A stretch of DNA of 64,000 nucleotides from Daucus carota subsp. sativus (GCF_001625215.2 NC_030385.2:40077598-40141597); one strand, 5' to 3'; positions 48,996 through 61,508 are shown, numbered from the stretch's first letter. Notes: a model not told the origin generated them from the sequence alone. Made by a program: numbers and translations.

Positions 48996-51049
48996 ATGGC
49001 AGTGTCTATAACAACCACCCCATTATCATCTTCAACTCTTTCATACTTCTCTTCTTCATCACTCTTTCTCTCTCACAAGTTCACACACTCTTGCTCTCTC
49101 TCTAAAAAACCCACTAACCCCCTCTCAATTTCTCACTCTATCCACTCCCAGCTCGCCACGCTCCCCATCCTCTCTTTCGACGGCGAAAAAGTCGGTGAGA
49201 CCACCCTCTCCCTCAAATCCGCCCCACCGGAGACCGCACGCGCCGTCGTTCACCGTGGAATCACCACCGACCTGACCAACAGGCGACGCGGGACGGCGTC
49301 TACGCTCACACGCGCTGAGGTGCGCGGAGGAGGGAAGAAACCTTACCCTCAGAAGAAGACGGGCCGGGCTAGACAGGGGTCGAGACGAACCCCTCTCCGG
49401 CCCGGCGGAGGAGTGGTGTTTGGGCCAAAGCCTAAAGATTGGTCCATCAAGATTAATAAGAAAGAGAAGAGATTAGCAATTTCAACTGCATTGGCAAGTG
49501 CATTGAGTAATGGGATTGTGATTGAGGAGTTTGGGGATAGGTTTGAGAAACCGAAGACAAAGGAGTTTATCGGGTTGTTGAACAGGTTGGGGATTGATCC
49601 GTGTGAGAAATCGTTGTTCTTGATGACTGATGTCCCGGACAATGTGAGGCTTTCGGGTAGAAATATTGGGACTTTGAAGATGTTGACACCCAGGACTTTG
49701 AATTTATTTGATATTTTGAATTCGGATAAGTTGGTTTTCACGAAGGATGCAGTGGAGTATTTGAATGAGGCTTATGGGTATGATTTGGATGGGGACAGTG
49801 AGATTGATGAGGATGAGGATGAGGATGAGGACGAGGGTGAGGATGAAGGTTAGTTTTCTGATCATTTTTTGTTATGTGATTTCCGGATGGTTTATGATTG
49901 TTGTTTTACAGTGTGGGTATTTTTGTATAATGTCGTAGTATGGTTGTAATTTGCATATGATATTTATTACAGAATATAAGAAATGTTGGGTGATTAGTGA
50001 TAGTTAATTAAGAATACATTTTTTGTAAAAAAATAAGGCTTGGATATGTTACATATAGTTGGCTAATATGAAGTGGATAAATCGTGCTAGAAATGTTGAG
50101 TAATAAAGAGTATAATTACTGTGCAAAATTATAATCCTTGCCCCAAAATATTAGAATATGAACTTGAGTATCACTTCTTACCACCCAAGCCACACTTTCT
50201 GAACTTAAGTAGGTGATACACGACTCTAGCATATCTATACTGGAAGAAATTTGGGAGATGTATATCCCATGCATATCTTACGAGAAGGCATCGATAAACT
50301 CGCATCTCTCAAATACACATATCAGATTTTAGTATCTCCTCCACTTCATACGCAAGTTAAAAATGTTTTTTCATGTGGTATTTTGGGTCGTTCTTCCTAA
50401 TTGTAGTATCAGGACCATCCTCATTGAAATTGTGTTATTATGGGCACTATCATAATTAGGGGTGAGCATTCGGTCGGTTCGGTCCAAAACCGGACCGGAC
50501 CGAACCAAATAGACCGAGAACTGAAATAATGTGTACATACCATTATGATTAGGGGTGATATCTTAAAATAATGTGTACTCTACGCCAACATTATAGATAC
50601 ATATCTGAACTGATGACTCCTAAGAATACTTCAAAATCCAAATTGTGTTTCTAAACTGCAAAAGATGGTGTTCTCATCGTTTCTCAGATCATATTAGGTC
50701 TCCTATCTCTTGCATCTTGATTCTTAATGGTAATATGGTGGGACTAGTTATGCTCATGCTCACGCATCTCCATATATTCAAGTTCATGAATGAGAACATG
50801 TCTTTATAGTTTAAAACGAAACTTATATTCCTTGATGTATGAATCACTGTAGCATGAATTTAAGTTCTTTACTGTGGATTATTGTATCAACCGTAAGCAC
50901 GCCTTTTGCTGTTAAAATGATGATGCCTTGCACAACATTGTTTTGGTTGACAATTTTGTTTTAATTTCCGTTTTTTGTTTCTTATTTTCCATTCCTCTTA
51001 TCTGAGTGCAGCAACCGATGGAGAGGTGAACACTGATGAGACAGATTAG
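48996..51049 (+). CDS. RPL4: Plastid 50S ribosomal protein L4 (uL4c)
   Basis: Two exons, 48996-49848 and 51012-51049, encode 296 residues. Residues 1 to about 50 are Ser/Thr-rich, a plastid transit peptide. The L4 domain follows: 'RRRGTASTLTRAEVRGGGKK' then 'PYPQKKTGRARQGSRRTPLR', the basic loop that lines the peptide exit tunnel, and 'LNRLGI' and 'MLTPRTLNLFDILN' near the C-terminus. The tail is very acidic. Reading exon 1 straight on gives a stop at 49851-49853. However, AAG|GTTAGT is a donor and TGAGTGCAG a matching acceptor at 51011, in phase, adding 'ATDGEVNTDETD' that continues the acidic tail. I favour the spliced form; intron retention would give a nearly equal 285-residue protein. 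I start at the ATG at 48996, since the in-frame codon upstream is TTG. Confidence 0.88.
50455..50580. mobile_element. hAT terminus remnant in RPL4 intron
   Basis: TTAGGGGTGAGCATTCGGTC followed by dense GGTTCGGT/ACCGGACCG motifs resembles the ends of 24763-25608. A second TTAGGGGTGAT lies near 50549. It is probably a much deleted relative. It lies inside the L4 intron and does not touch its splice sites. Confidence 0.45.
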
Positions 51050-51816
51050 CACATCTGCTGATGATAACTAAGAAGAGTTTATTCTTTAGCCAAAAGTGGC
51101 AGATCAAAGATTGCATCAACGGTTCACATTAGGGTGGTTCTTTTTGTGCCTGTGTAATAGGGTCTGTAACAGTTTGATGACAATTTTCACGTTAATATAT
51201 GAGGTTCTTTCTCTGTATCAGTCACCTGAAAATCACATGGACCCTTTTTTGTAAGATAAAATCATGATGCATTCTAATTGTAAGTAATCTATTTCGTTAT
51301 GTTCCAATCTGATTGATCTACCGGGTGGCCTTTTCAAAGTTCTACAGTTACATTTTGCTATCGTTTTGTCAATGTTCTTTCGGATTTGAAATAAATTTAG
51401 TTGATTTGTATAGCTGAAATCGTAGAATTTATAAGTTTATATGTTCTGCAATGAACAGTCACTGGGCATTTACAAGTGCACTCGTTTTCTACTGCAACAT
51501 GAGCCAGATGATAATGGAGGAGTTGACTTGGTCCTGCATTAGGGAATCAACAGAAGCTATGAACCAGACAAATATATTTCTATTATTAACACCCAAAAAA
51601 AGCAATTAATTTTTGTTTTTTTTCCTGCTAATTAAGCAATTTATTTTTTTCTTCTCTTTTTCATCATTCTTCAAAATCTGTGGATTCCCAGCTTTGAATA
51701 TGATTCTATCTCTCTGCTATATTTTTTCCCTTTCTTTTAATGATCTTGATATGAGGGTCTTAACCCTCTGCATTCTCCATAACTAATTTTCCTAACATTT
51801 TTTGTAAATCATTGAG
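51050..51816. other. RPL4 3'-UTR and upstream region of the next gene
   Basis: The first 150-200 bases should be the L4 3'-UTR. The T-rich stretch 51600-51810 before the ATG at 51817 is a likely leader. No other gene is seen. Confidence 0.4.
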
Positions 51817-54800
51817 ATGGCTATTGATACAAAGACTATACAAGTTTATTCATGGAAAATTCTTAGATTTTCTATGCGAATTTGTTATGAATTTGTATCA
51901 GCACATCCAATTTTTTCTTCTGTTTCTTTGTTCTTCATCCTTCTGTTCATGTTTTCTCCTTCATTTTTGGCTTTTATAATATATTCCTTGCTTATTTTGA
52001 TCTCAGCTTATGGTTTATATAGAGTTTTCTATAGTGGTGGTGATGCAAGTTCTGATATTGTCAAAAGCTATAAGAAAAACGATGGAGACCCTTCAAATAT
52101 GGGCAAAAATGGCAGCATTTCTGATGAAGTCAAAAGTAAAAATGGAGAGAAGTATATGCAGAAGAGTCGTGTCCGGGAGAAAGATATGGTCATTTCTGCT
52201 GGATCATACGATGACAAGGTTGATAAAAGCGCGAATGTAGAAGACGAAGATGCTGATAAGGACGTTAAAGACGTTAAAGAGGTGAAAGTAGATTCTGGAG
52301 CTGATGCTGCTGAGTGTTCTCCGTCCAAGGCTGATGTTGGTTGTGATGAAGGATCGAAAGTATACTCTTGTCGGAAGGGAAGTTCAGAAGCCTCTACGGA
52401 TTCGCAAGAAGAAAGACTTGAGGATGAACAGAAGAATGTTGTGGAGCCTGAGGATGCCGATACTGAAAGAAATAAACGATTGGAGAATATGATTGCAAGA
52501 CGGAAAGCAAGAGACATATTTCGTTTTCAGGTGAGACATACTCTGATGAGGCGGGGCAAGAATGACCCTGTCGAGCATCTTGCTTCTATTTTGGTGCCGA
52601 GAAACAAGCTCCTTGTTCCCAGCCATGTGAATGAGCAAGTTTCCCCCGGATCAGCCCCTTCAGTTTTGTTACCAATGCACAATCCTTTTGACATTCCTTA
52701 CGAGACACATGAGGAAAGGCCTAACCTGACAGATGAGAGTTTCCGACGAGAGTTCTTGACAGAACAGAAGGACTTGGGGTTGTGCAGGAGCGCGAGCTTC
52801 AGTTGGGGTGCCGTGTTTTCATTAGATGCCATCGGAGATGAAGATGGAGTGGTCAGGAATGATACTTCATTTAAGCCAAGGGCTCCGCAGAAACTTAAAA
52901 TCTCAGTCCCAATGGAAAGTCATTTAGGTAAAGTAAGGTGTTAGAGCATCTCCAATGGGGGTGCCAAGAGAGGTGCCAAAATGCCATGTGGCATGACATG
53001 GCATAACAATCTTTTTGGCTACCCATTGGAGTGATAGGGGTGCCAAGCAATGTTGCCAATTTTTGGCACCCTTTGGCACCCACTCAAAATGGGAAAAATT
53101 CATTTATTGTCATAAAAGCCTATAATATCCTATCTAATTTTAGATAAACAAAATTATAGTATTTTTGACAACTTTAATTGCCAACCATTGGAGTGAATAT
53201 TGATAAGAGGGGTGCCAAAAGTAACTTAAAAGAAAGAGAAAATAAAATATTGATATTTCTGATGAATAAGCATGTTTAGCAACTTTGGTTGGCACCTCAC
53301 ATTGGAGATGCTCTTATATCCTTCTCTTATCTACTTTCTCTTGCATAATCTATAGTTCTTTATCTTTTTTTATCCCATCCTTATTTTTGCAGAGCTTGAA
53401 AAAGAATCGTGTCGAGAAAAAGAGGCAACATCCAGTGGATGCAGTGCCGAAGAACATGCCACCCGAGAAGGCCAAGCCGCTCAACAGGGACCTGATTCTG
53501 CTGACATTCATCATACGGAAGATAAGGGTGAAACACAACCGGATGAAACAGTAAGGGAGAATATCGGTGTTCTTGATTCTGTTGACAGACATCACAAGGA
53601 TGATAAGGGTGACAAAAAGAAGGATAAAACAGTAGCTGGAAATATTGGTGTTGGATCAAGCTCATCGTCTTCGTCAGAAGAAGGTTTGCCAATCAGCAAG
53701 CCAAACAAAGAAGCGATTTTAAGATCCCTTCTTTCTTTCCAGAGAAACGCAGCTCCTTCTAAAGATGATGATGAAATGCAAGTGAATGGTTTTACACATG
53801 ATACTGATCAAACTACTTCGCATCATATCAAATCAGATGACAGTTTCTTGTATGCTACTCGAGTCTTGAATAATCATCCTCGTAGCAGTTCTTTAGCTTC
53901 AGACATGCTAGTGGAGGTCTCAGAAGTCAGTTCACCTCGAAGCATTTCATCTGTAGACGAAGAATATTCAGAAAATGAAGAAGTAAAGGAAGGTTCTTCC
54001 CATCTATCTCAAGTTGGTACAAGTGATGAATCAAATTCGAGAGAAGGACCTGAAATCAGTGATCAGCAGCACATTTCTAGAGAAGTATCAAGAATAAACC
54101 AGGAAGCAGCATCAGATGTGCTCGCAGAAAAAGTTTTTGAAGAGAATTCTATCAATTCTACTGATTCATTGTCATCGCTAAGGACAGAGATGCCGGACAG
54201 CGCTCAAACTCAATCACTGAATTCCAACATAGAGGTCAGTCATAGTTTAATATAGAAGTTGGCCTTAAGATTAATTATTTAGGCCTTACTATGCACTTAT
54301 GATGATGAACAGGGCTTGCTGGATTCGGATTCGTCAGAGAAGAACTTAGGGGACATTACCATGTCTAATGTGAGTGATTCCAAGACTCCAACAAACGACA
54401 ACCTGGAGGAATCAGATACAGCAAATAAGATGGACAATGACATTCCCGAATCATCTGATGGAAGTAACTCCAATTCTGTCAACCATCAGGATCTCTCGAA
54501 GTCATCCTTACAAAATCAGCAACAAGAGAATAAAGAGAAGTTCAAAGATGAGAATGGAGAATCAGAGTCCCAACCTTCACAGAATAGTTTGTCAGATAAT
54601 TCCACGCCTGTTCAAAGCAATCACAGTTTACGATCACCTGAAAACAGAAGAGACGAAGATGTTGTTGCAGAACCCGTTGCAGAACCCGAGCTCTCTGCAT
54701 CTTCTCCTGAGAATGAAGCTTCTGGTGTGGTGTCAGAAACTGAAACTCAGCAAGTTCCTAACATCTCATCTTCAGGTTCTTCTCCCAAGTCTGTGTTGCA

Positions 54801-55884
54801 ACCAAAGTTTTCATGCGATAATGTCTCGTCGTTGGATCTTAATCAGGGAACATCCACGGAGCATCAACAACCTCATAATGAGATAGTTGATGATGATTCA
54901 GTGCTACCAGTACTGAATGTAAATCATTCTGCATTTCAAAATGTATCCCCCCGACAAGACGATTCGACTTCCCAAACATCTCATGCCATAGATAGACTCC
55001 AGGTGAGATGATATCATAATGTAATTCCTATAAGTAAATTAGTATTCTCATATAAAAAAAGTTTTATCCAGTAAGAGATTATCCAAATAAGTGTCCAAAT
55101 CGTCCATACCCATGTCCAAACGTCTGGTGTCTGGATAACATTAATTATAGCACTTATAACTTCATGTTGCTTATATTAACATTCTTCATATAATATTGAG
55201 TTTCAGAGCCCAAGATTTTCCGATGCTCTATATTGTGTCCCTTTCCGATCTACACCTGAAGAATGTCAAAATCATGATGCTTCGATAACAACTTCAACCA
55301 GCAAAGTTGATCAGGATATACATGTAATTTACATCTCACCCTTCTTTCATCTTTTGACTATATAGTTGTCGTAATAGTGATGCTATATTACATCACAATA
55401 CATGTCATGAAACCGAATTTTGAAGAACTCTAGAAACTTAACAAAGCTTTAAATTATATAGCACACGTTATAATTTAATCTTTCTGTAGAGATATCTGGT
55501 TTCATCACATTAATTTAGGTAATGATGTCTAGGCCACTGGGTTTCTTCTTCAAATATATTAACTAATCAAGTATTGAACAGGATCCCTACCCTCATCAGA
55601 GCAATTTCAACCAAGAGGCTGATACCAGTAATCATATCGACAACTCAGTTGTTAATGACAATCAGGAGAGAACAAACCGGGAGTCTGTTGAAACTATTGA
55701 AGGTGCTAACCATAATGAATCATCAATGCAGACAGAGAATGCTGCAGTTTTTATAGAGCCATCTAGTTCAAAATCTATTCAAGATACGGAAGAAGGTAAT
55801 AAGGAGATAGAAAAACAGGAAGGTGCATCTGGCACAACTAAATCTACAGAAGGAAATTCAGAATCAGGCGATTCATATTCATAG
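51817..55884 (+). CDS. Acidic Ser/Glu/Asp-rich protein with N-terminal membrane hairpin (At1g07330-like)
   Basis: Five exons with GT-AG borders and agreeing phases: 51817-52927, 53393-54234, 54313-55002, 55207-55323 and 55582-55884. They give 1020 residues. Residues about 27-72 hold two adjacent hydrophobic segments ('SSVSLFFILLFMFSPSF' and 'FIIYSLLILISAYGLY'), a likely membrane hairpin. The rest is low-complexity and acidic. One conserved block near 230-350 contains 'RRKARDIFRFQVRHTLMRRG' and 'MHNPFDIPYE'. A second, near 455-475, has 'SKPNKEAILRSLLSF'. I recall this layout from plant proteins of unknown function such as At1g07330, whose gene neighbours plastid L4 in Arabidopsis. The function is unknown. 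An MITE fills most of intron 1. Confidence 0.78.
52944..53313. mobile_element. Harbinger-like MITE in intron 1
   Basis: Perfect 14-bp inverted ends (GAGCATCTCCAATG) with TTA on both sides (52941-52943 and 53314-53316), the TWA target of PIF/Harbinger. GGTGCCAA motifs repeat inside. 370 bp. It starts 16 bp after exon 1 ends at 52927. Confidence 0.9.
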
Positions 55885-56912
55885 CTCTGTGAGGCTGAAA
55901 TGTAGTTTAAGTAGGTTGATTTTATTGCCTTGTAGAAGTTTAAATCTAAAAATGTAGAGCATATTCTTAATTTCTCATGTAAATCAGTCTTTTAAGCTGT
56001 GGAAGTACCATCAATCAGTTCTGATATCACAACACTATCAAAATACTACGATTTAATCCTTCAACCCTACACAGGAAGATCTCTTTACTGGAAAGACCTA
56101 TTTAAATCACAGAATTGTCTGTACCTGTCTCTCCTCTCTAGCCATGACTATCAAAAGATCATAATTTCTTGGTGCATGTCTCGGTGCAATCTGGGATGTT
56201 CCATATGTCTCGAGGTGAGATGGGTGTTGCATTAGCGGTTAACCATATTCCTGACAAGAGATATTTCATCCAATACTTACCCCAGAGTCAATTACCTTGA
56301 ATGGCAGTTTGTGTCAAGTCCTTGATACAAAAATAGCACATCAAATCAAGGATTAAGAGATAAGTGAAGTATCATAAGGTTCTTAGCCTTGGTGCTTGTT
56401 GCATAAGGAGAACTATAGAAGGTGGCAAATCGAGTATATACTTTATCATACAAGTACAAGAACTATTCTTATACAAGAAACTAAAAAGACAAAACTGCTT
56501 ATAAAAAAAACTATGTAGATGTGACCTTGAATCCAACTTGGGTCCTTGTAATATTTTTTGTATATATTTACTTGTATATATAAGTGGCTTGTTCAAATGG
56601 CAAAAGCATAAAATATATGTAGTAAAGGTAGTATCATCATCAACTCTTGATCCCTTGTTTGAACATTTCAAGTATTCTTCTCCAGCCTTCTCATTCAATC
56701 TGTTTATCATGCAAACCAATAGTGTGAGTATCGCTTCAGGTTCGTAATTTACTCATCTGTTGTAGATTTTTTTCAGTGGTTTGGTTCCAAAGAAAGTTTG
56801 ATCTTGAATACTATATTGTTTTATCAGGTATCAAGTCAAACCCTTCAGTTACAGAAGGCTTTGTCGAAATAATTAACATTTTTTCTGGATTTTTCATTCG
56901 AAATTAGGCTTG
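55885..56912. other. Spacer and probable NPF leader
   Basis: It starts with the 3'-UTR of the acidic-protein gene. A CAGGTTCG donor-like site near 56738 and an AAATTAG acceptor-like site near 56907 suggest a 5'-UTR intron of the NPF gene. No other coding sequence is visible. Confidence 0.35.
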
Positions 56913-59216
56913 ATGGCATCTCAAAAGGAAGACAGTTCGTTGAATACATACCGGTTGCTAGAAGGCTCCGAGGAAGATGATTTATATACAGAAGATGGGA
57001 CAGTTGATTATCTTGATAATATTGCTAACAGAAGAACAACTGGAAACTGGAAAGCATGTAGCTATATTCTTGGTACTTGTACTTATTAACTCTTGATGCT
57101 TTTTAGACGGAGAGCTTAATATGTACATCATGTTTTTGATAATACTTCCCCTCACCCGAAAGTCCATTTTTAGGGATTAAAGAGTTGACTACTAGAAGCC
57201 CATCTTTGGGGGCAATGATTATATTAGTGTCCAAAGTTTATATTTGTGATTACTGAGTCTCCCAAAACATTTGGTAGTTAGGAAGGCTTGATATGTTTAT
57301 TGCGCTTATGTTTTATATACAGGAACTGAATTCTCTGAAAGATTGGCATCTTTTGGGATGAGCTCCAATTTGGTGGTTTACCTAAAGAATCGCCTCAATG
57401 AGCACAGTGTTACTGCCTCAAAAAATATGGCAAATTGGAGCGGAACATGTTATGCAATGCCTCTGATTGGGGCTGTCGTGGCTGATAGGTATCTTGGAAG
57501 ATATGGGACGATTGCTACCTTCTCTATCATCTATGCCATGGTACTTTCTTGTTATTCATATCCTAAAACTTAGTCCTGGATCTACCCTGGGTATATAATA
57601 CTTAGCAAGAAGGATGATTAACATAGTCGCTTAGATGAGTCTGCAAGTCTCTGGATTTATGTACTTGGTGTAAATTAGAACTCAATAAATGATGTTATTA
57701 TATAGGGGATGTCACTGTTAACATTATCAGCCTCAGTCCCTGGCTTGAAACCAATCTGCGACGAAGGAGGTGTTTGCTATTCAACAGATGCTCAAACTGC
57801 AGTTTTCTTCATAGCACTTTATCTTGTAGCTATAGGTAGTGGAGGAATTAAGCCTTGTGTCACTCCATTCGGTGCAGATCAATTCGATGACACTGATGAA
57901 GTTGAAAAGGCGCAGAAAGGTTCTCTGTTCAATTGGTTTTATTTTTTAATCAGTATCGCTTCACTAATTGCTCATTCTGTGCTGGTCTGGATACAAGTTA
58001 ACATTGGCTGGGGCATAGGTTATGGCATCGCAACAGGGGCCATGGTGATAGCAGTTATTTGGTTCTTTTCGGGGACAACATTGTATAGGAATCAGAGACC
58101 AGGAAGCAACCCTTTGACGCGCCTTCGTAGGGTTATTGTGGCTTCAATAAAGAAAAGAAACCTTAAGGTGCCAACTGATGAGTCAGTCTTGTTTAAGAAT
58201 GTTGATGCTGAGACTACTACTATAAGAAGCCATAAGCTTGATCACACCGAGAGCTTAAGGTAATTAAGTTTCTCTAAGAAATTAAACTATGTGCGTTGCT
58301 CTGGGAAGAATAAATTGTATCTTAGTCACTTGGTTTTATTACTCAAAATTCTTGTTCTCTAAAAAGTAAAACATGTTTCAGTTTCTTTGACAAGGCGGCC
58401 GTAGAGTTGGAATCAGACCGTATAGAGGGCTCAATAAACACATGGAGTCTTTGCACAGTGACAGAAGTTGAGGAGCTTAAAGCTCTAGTACGCTTGCTTC
58501 CTCTATGGGCTACAGGTATAATCTTCAGCACAATGTATGTCCAAACAGGCATTTTTTTTGTACTGCAAGGCTGCGTGATGGATACTCGTGTGGGGAATTC
58601 CAGCTTCGAATTCCCACCAGCTTCAGTTGGTATATTTGACTTCATTAGTGTTATGTTCTGGGTGCCAGTCTATGAACATATAATCGTTCCAGTAGCAAGA
58701 AAATTCACGGGTCAAAAAAATGGCCTAACACCGCTGCAGCGTCTTGGCACTGGCCTTTTCATAGCAATCTTTTCTATGATATGCGCAGGGATTTTGGAGT
58801 ATTTAAGACTTGAATTGGTGAGACGACATGACTACTATGAACTCGATCACGTGCCTATGTCAATCTTCTGGCAGATTCCGCAGTACTTCATAATGGGGTG
58901 TGCAGAAGTATTCACACAGATCGGACAAATGGAATTTTTCTATGATCAAGCGCCTGATTCAATGCGAAGCTTTGGTGCTGCACTTTCGCTCTCTACCACA
59001 GCTCTTGGTTGCTACATGAGCTCATTTCTGGTCACTGTAGTTACTAAATATAGTACTAGAAATGGAAATGTTGGATGGATAACTGACAACTTGAACTATG
59101 GTCATCTACATTATTTTTTCGGCCTTTTGGCCATGTTAGGGACCATTAACTTGGGAGTTTTTATCTTGGTATCAAGATGGTACACTCACAAAAAGTCTGT
59201 TAAGGCCCTAGATTGA
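56913..59216 (+). CDS. NPF8-type proton-coupled peptide/nitrate transporter
   Basis: Four exons (56913-57072, 57323-57540, 57706-58259, 58382-59216) give 588 residues, normal for the NPF/PTR family with 12 membrane helices. Key sites are the proton-coupling ExxER motif 'EFSER' (56-60), 'NMANWSGTCYAMPLIGA' in helix 2-3, and the PTR2 signature 'GSGGIKPCVTPFGADQFD' with its long hydrophilic loop after helix 6. 'FWQIPQYFIMGCAEVF' and 'FFYDQAPDSMRS' lie in the C-terminal half. The family moves di/tripeptides, nitrate or specialised metabolites with protons. Sequence flavour is that of the NPF8 (PTR1/2/5) clade; the substrate cannot be read from sequence. The usual 'AYYG' after ExxER is 'ASFG' here. 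The UGT cluster follows tail to tail, 240 bp away. Confidence 0.9.
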
Positions 59217-59456
59217 CAGCCTCACAGTTGAATGCATTGTAGTTTATGAACATAAATATAAGAAGATCCTTCTTCAATTTTTTTGATAGTTAGCCTCAGT
59301 ATATATTATTGATAGTGAACATGCAAGATGTAATTAAGCAAAAACAAAACCAGGAACCAAATTCAAATATCAAATAACAGATCGTCTTAAAACAAAGGAG
59401 GCATGATCTACGATGCTAACACGTACTTCATAAAGGAAAAGAGTAGTACAGAACAC

Positions 59457-60788
59457 CTACTGGTGTGTTTCTATCTTCTTCCTGCAAATCTGCACCAACT
59501 TCTCCACAGCATTGTTGATATCTTCCTCTCCATTCTCCTTCATGAATAAACTCAACTCCCTGGCTTTCCTCCTCAGAACTTCCCCGCTTCCTTCAGCCAA
59601 CGCCTTTCTTATAGCATCAGCAATCTCATCTCCTGTGAATTTCCCTTCACTGTCTCTCCTTACCTGCACACCAGCCCCAATCGCGACAGCAAGATTAGCA
59701 ACTACAGGCTCATCCATCTGAATGGGCATGCCAATAATTGGCACCCCAAATTTCATGCTTTCATTGAAAGAACTCCATCCACAATGACTGAGAAATGCCC
59801 CAGTGCTTGGATGTCCCAAAATCTTTGTCTGAGGCGCCCATCCCTCCAAAATCAGTCCTGAATCTCCTACCCTTTCGACAAAGCCCTCGGGTAGTAATGC
59901 ACTTCCATTCTTCTCCTGAGGAAATCTCACAGCCCATATGAAATTACACTTGGTTTTCTCTAGTGCATTTGCCATCTCTATCAGTTCTTCTGAAGAAAAA
60001 CAAAGCTCACTCCCAAAGCAAACAAACACCACTGAAGATTTCTCCTTTCTGTCGAGCCAATCCATGATATTCTTCAAGTTCTGAACCTCACTGTCAGTTG
60101 GTTCACAAACAAGTGAACCAACAGGCATCACATTCTTCTCCACCACTTCTGACAGAAGATCAATATATTTCCCTTCAAGTTCCCTAAAACTCTTAATCAG
60201 GACAACGTCGCAGGATCGTTCAAAGCACAACATAAAGTTCTGGAACATCTTGTCTGCATCTTCTGAAACCTCAGATGGACAAACAGAACCATCAACAAGC
60301 TCTAGGAAGGGAAATCTCTCCCCTGTCCTTTTGTAGAAATGCGCGACTAGGCAAGAGATTGCTGCAGAGCTTGTTAAAAAATAAACAGCCGGAATATTAA
60401 GACACAAAGCAACCTCTGCAGGCCAATAAGGCATGAAATCATAAATAACCAAATCAGGCTTAATATCTCTGAGGATTTTCCTAAAGGCCGGAGCAGCCTT
60501 ATCGAAAGCTTCAAGAAGGAACGCGTGGAGATTGCGCGGTAGGCCTTTTGTGGAATGATAACAAGGAGGTAGTTCTGGAGAAGAAGGAAGATGAAGCTCC
60601 ACTAGTTGAATGTGATCACTTTCATCAACTCTGTTGCTGATAGAAGCAAGGTTGATAGGTGTAGAACAAAGATAAATATTGAAGCTTCTTTTTGCGAGTT
60701 GTTTAGCTAGTTCCAAGAAGGGAGAGATGTGACCATAGGCTAAGAATGGTATCATAACTATCTTCAATTTCACATCTTCACCCTCCAT
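59457..60788 (-). CDS. UGT94-like glycosyltransferase, copy 1
   Basis: A single-exon family-1 UDP-glycosyltransferase of 443 residues. I start at ATG 60788 ('MEGEDVKLKIVMIPFLAYGH'); the frame is open further up but has no ATG. The catalytic His20 and activating Asp117 ('LVIYDFMP') are present. The 44-residue sugar-donor (PSPG) box spans about 317-360, from 'WAPQ' through 'HCGWSS' to 'QMDE'. The final residue is Glu instead of the Gln usual for UDP-glucose users, and 'HCGWSS' replaces 'HCGWNS'. The N-terminus resembles UGT94 enzymes, which add a second sugar to glycosides such as crocetin or flavonoid glucosides. Acceptor unknown. Cytosolic. Confidence 0.9.
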   Translation of the reverse strand: MEGEDVKLKIVMIPFLAYGHISPFLELAKQLAKRSFNIYLCSTPINLASISNRVDESDHIQLVELHLPSSPELPPCYHSTKGLPRNLHAFLLEAFDKAAPAFRKILRDIKPDLVIYDFMPYWPAEVALCLNIPAVYFLTSSAAISCLVAHFYKRTGERFPFLELVDGSVCPSEVSEDADKMFQNFMLCFERSCDVVLIKSFRELEGKYIDLLSEVVEKNVMPVGSLVCEPTDSEVQNLKNIMDWLDRKEKSSVVFVCFGSELCFSSEELIEMANALEKTKCNFIWAVRFPQEKNGSALLPEGFVERVGDSGLILEGWAPQTKILGHPSTGAFLSHCGWSSFNESMKFGVPIIGMPIQMDEPVVANLAVAIGAGVQVRRDSEGKFTGDEIADAIRKALAEGSGEVLRRKARELSLFMKENGEEDINNAVEKLVQICRKKIETHQ

Positions 60789-61508
60789 GATCAGCTTCTT
60801 TTTCTTCAACAAATGGCTAACACATTGGTGTAGACTCACCTCATATGCATATTTAAATTGCCATAAAAGTGCACTGGCAGCCTTTAATCGGCAAAAAATA
60901 ATATATTGAATCTTTTGTTCATGTGCTTTTTAGTATCAAAATATAAAAGATACTATGTTAATAGCACTTTTTTTTGATAAATTGGTATATAGTAAAGAAT
61001 TGAATCTCGCTTTGACCGTTAAGAGTAGGTAATCTTATGTTCATATCTTTTTAGTATAACATAAAAAAAGACAAAATTTTAACAACCGTAGGATACCTCA
61101 GATAAATTTCCCAAGGTCTCAGAAATCTCCATTGATATCAAATCCTCTAAACAATGTCGATCCACTGCTTCGCCCAGTAGTAGCAGGCAGTATATGATTA
61201 TATATTTTTTAGATGATATATTTTTCCATATTAATTATATTTTAAATTATTTGGAAATTTATTAATTAGATTTTAATATTTTATCGTTGAAAGTAAGGAT
61301 TTTAATTTGAAAGGATTTGTTACAGAATTTGTTCATTCAAATTGCATCCTGTTAAGCCTCATTAAGCTCTCATTCTTCAGGCTCATATGAAACTAAGCCT
61401 GATATCTGATACCAATCAGCAACTAGCTGATCACATTGAATCCCTTAATATTCAACTTTGATTACACAACTGCAAAAACTTCTTAAAAGAAAGAGTTCAC
61501 AACCACAG
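60789..61508. other. UGT copy 1 promoter and copy 2 3' region
   Basis: Intergenic, AT-rich, 720 bp. No repeat or gene recognised, and no obvious TATA box beyond AT-rich stretches upstream of copy 1. Confidence 0.4.

Noticed and set aside
49349-49741. Minus-strand open frame of 130 codons
   Set aside because: Antisense shadow of the L4 exon; L4 conservation explains the openness.
60789-60839. N-terminal extension of UGT copy 1 (17 residues), and a similar extension of copy 2 (62835-62909)
   Set aside because: The extensions start with GTG, and family alignment places the start at the internal ATG shortly before the catalytic His motif.
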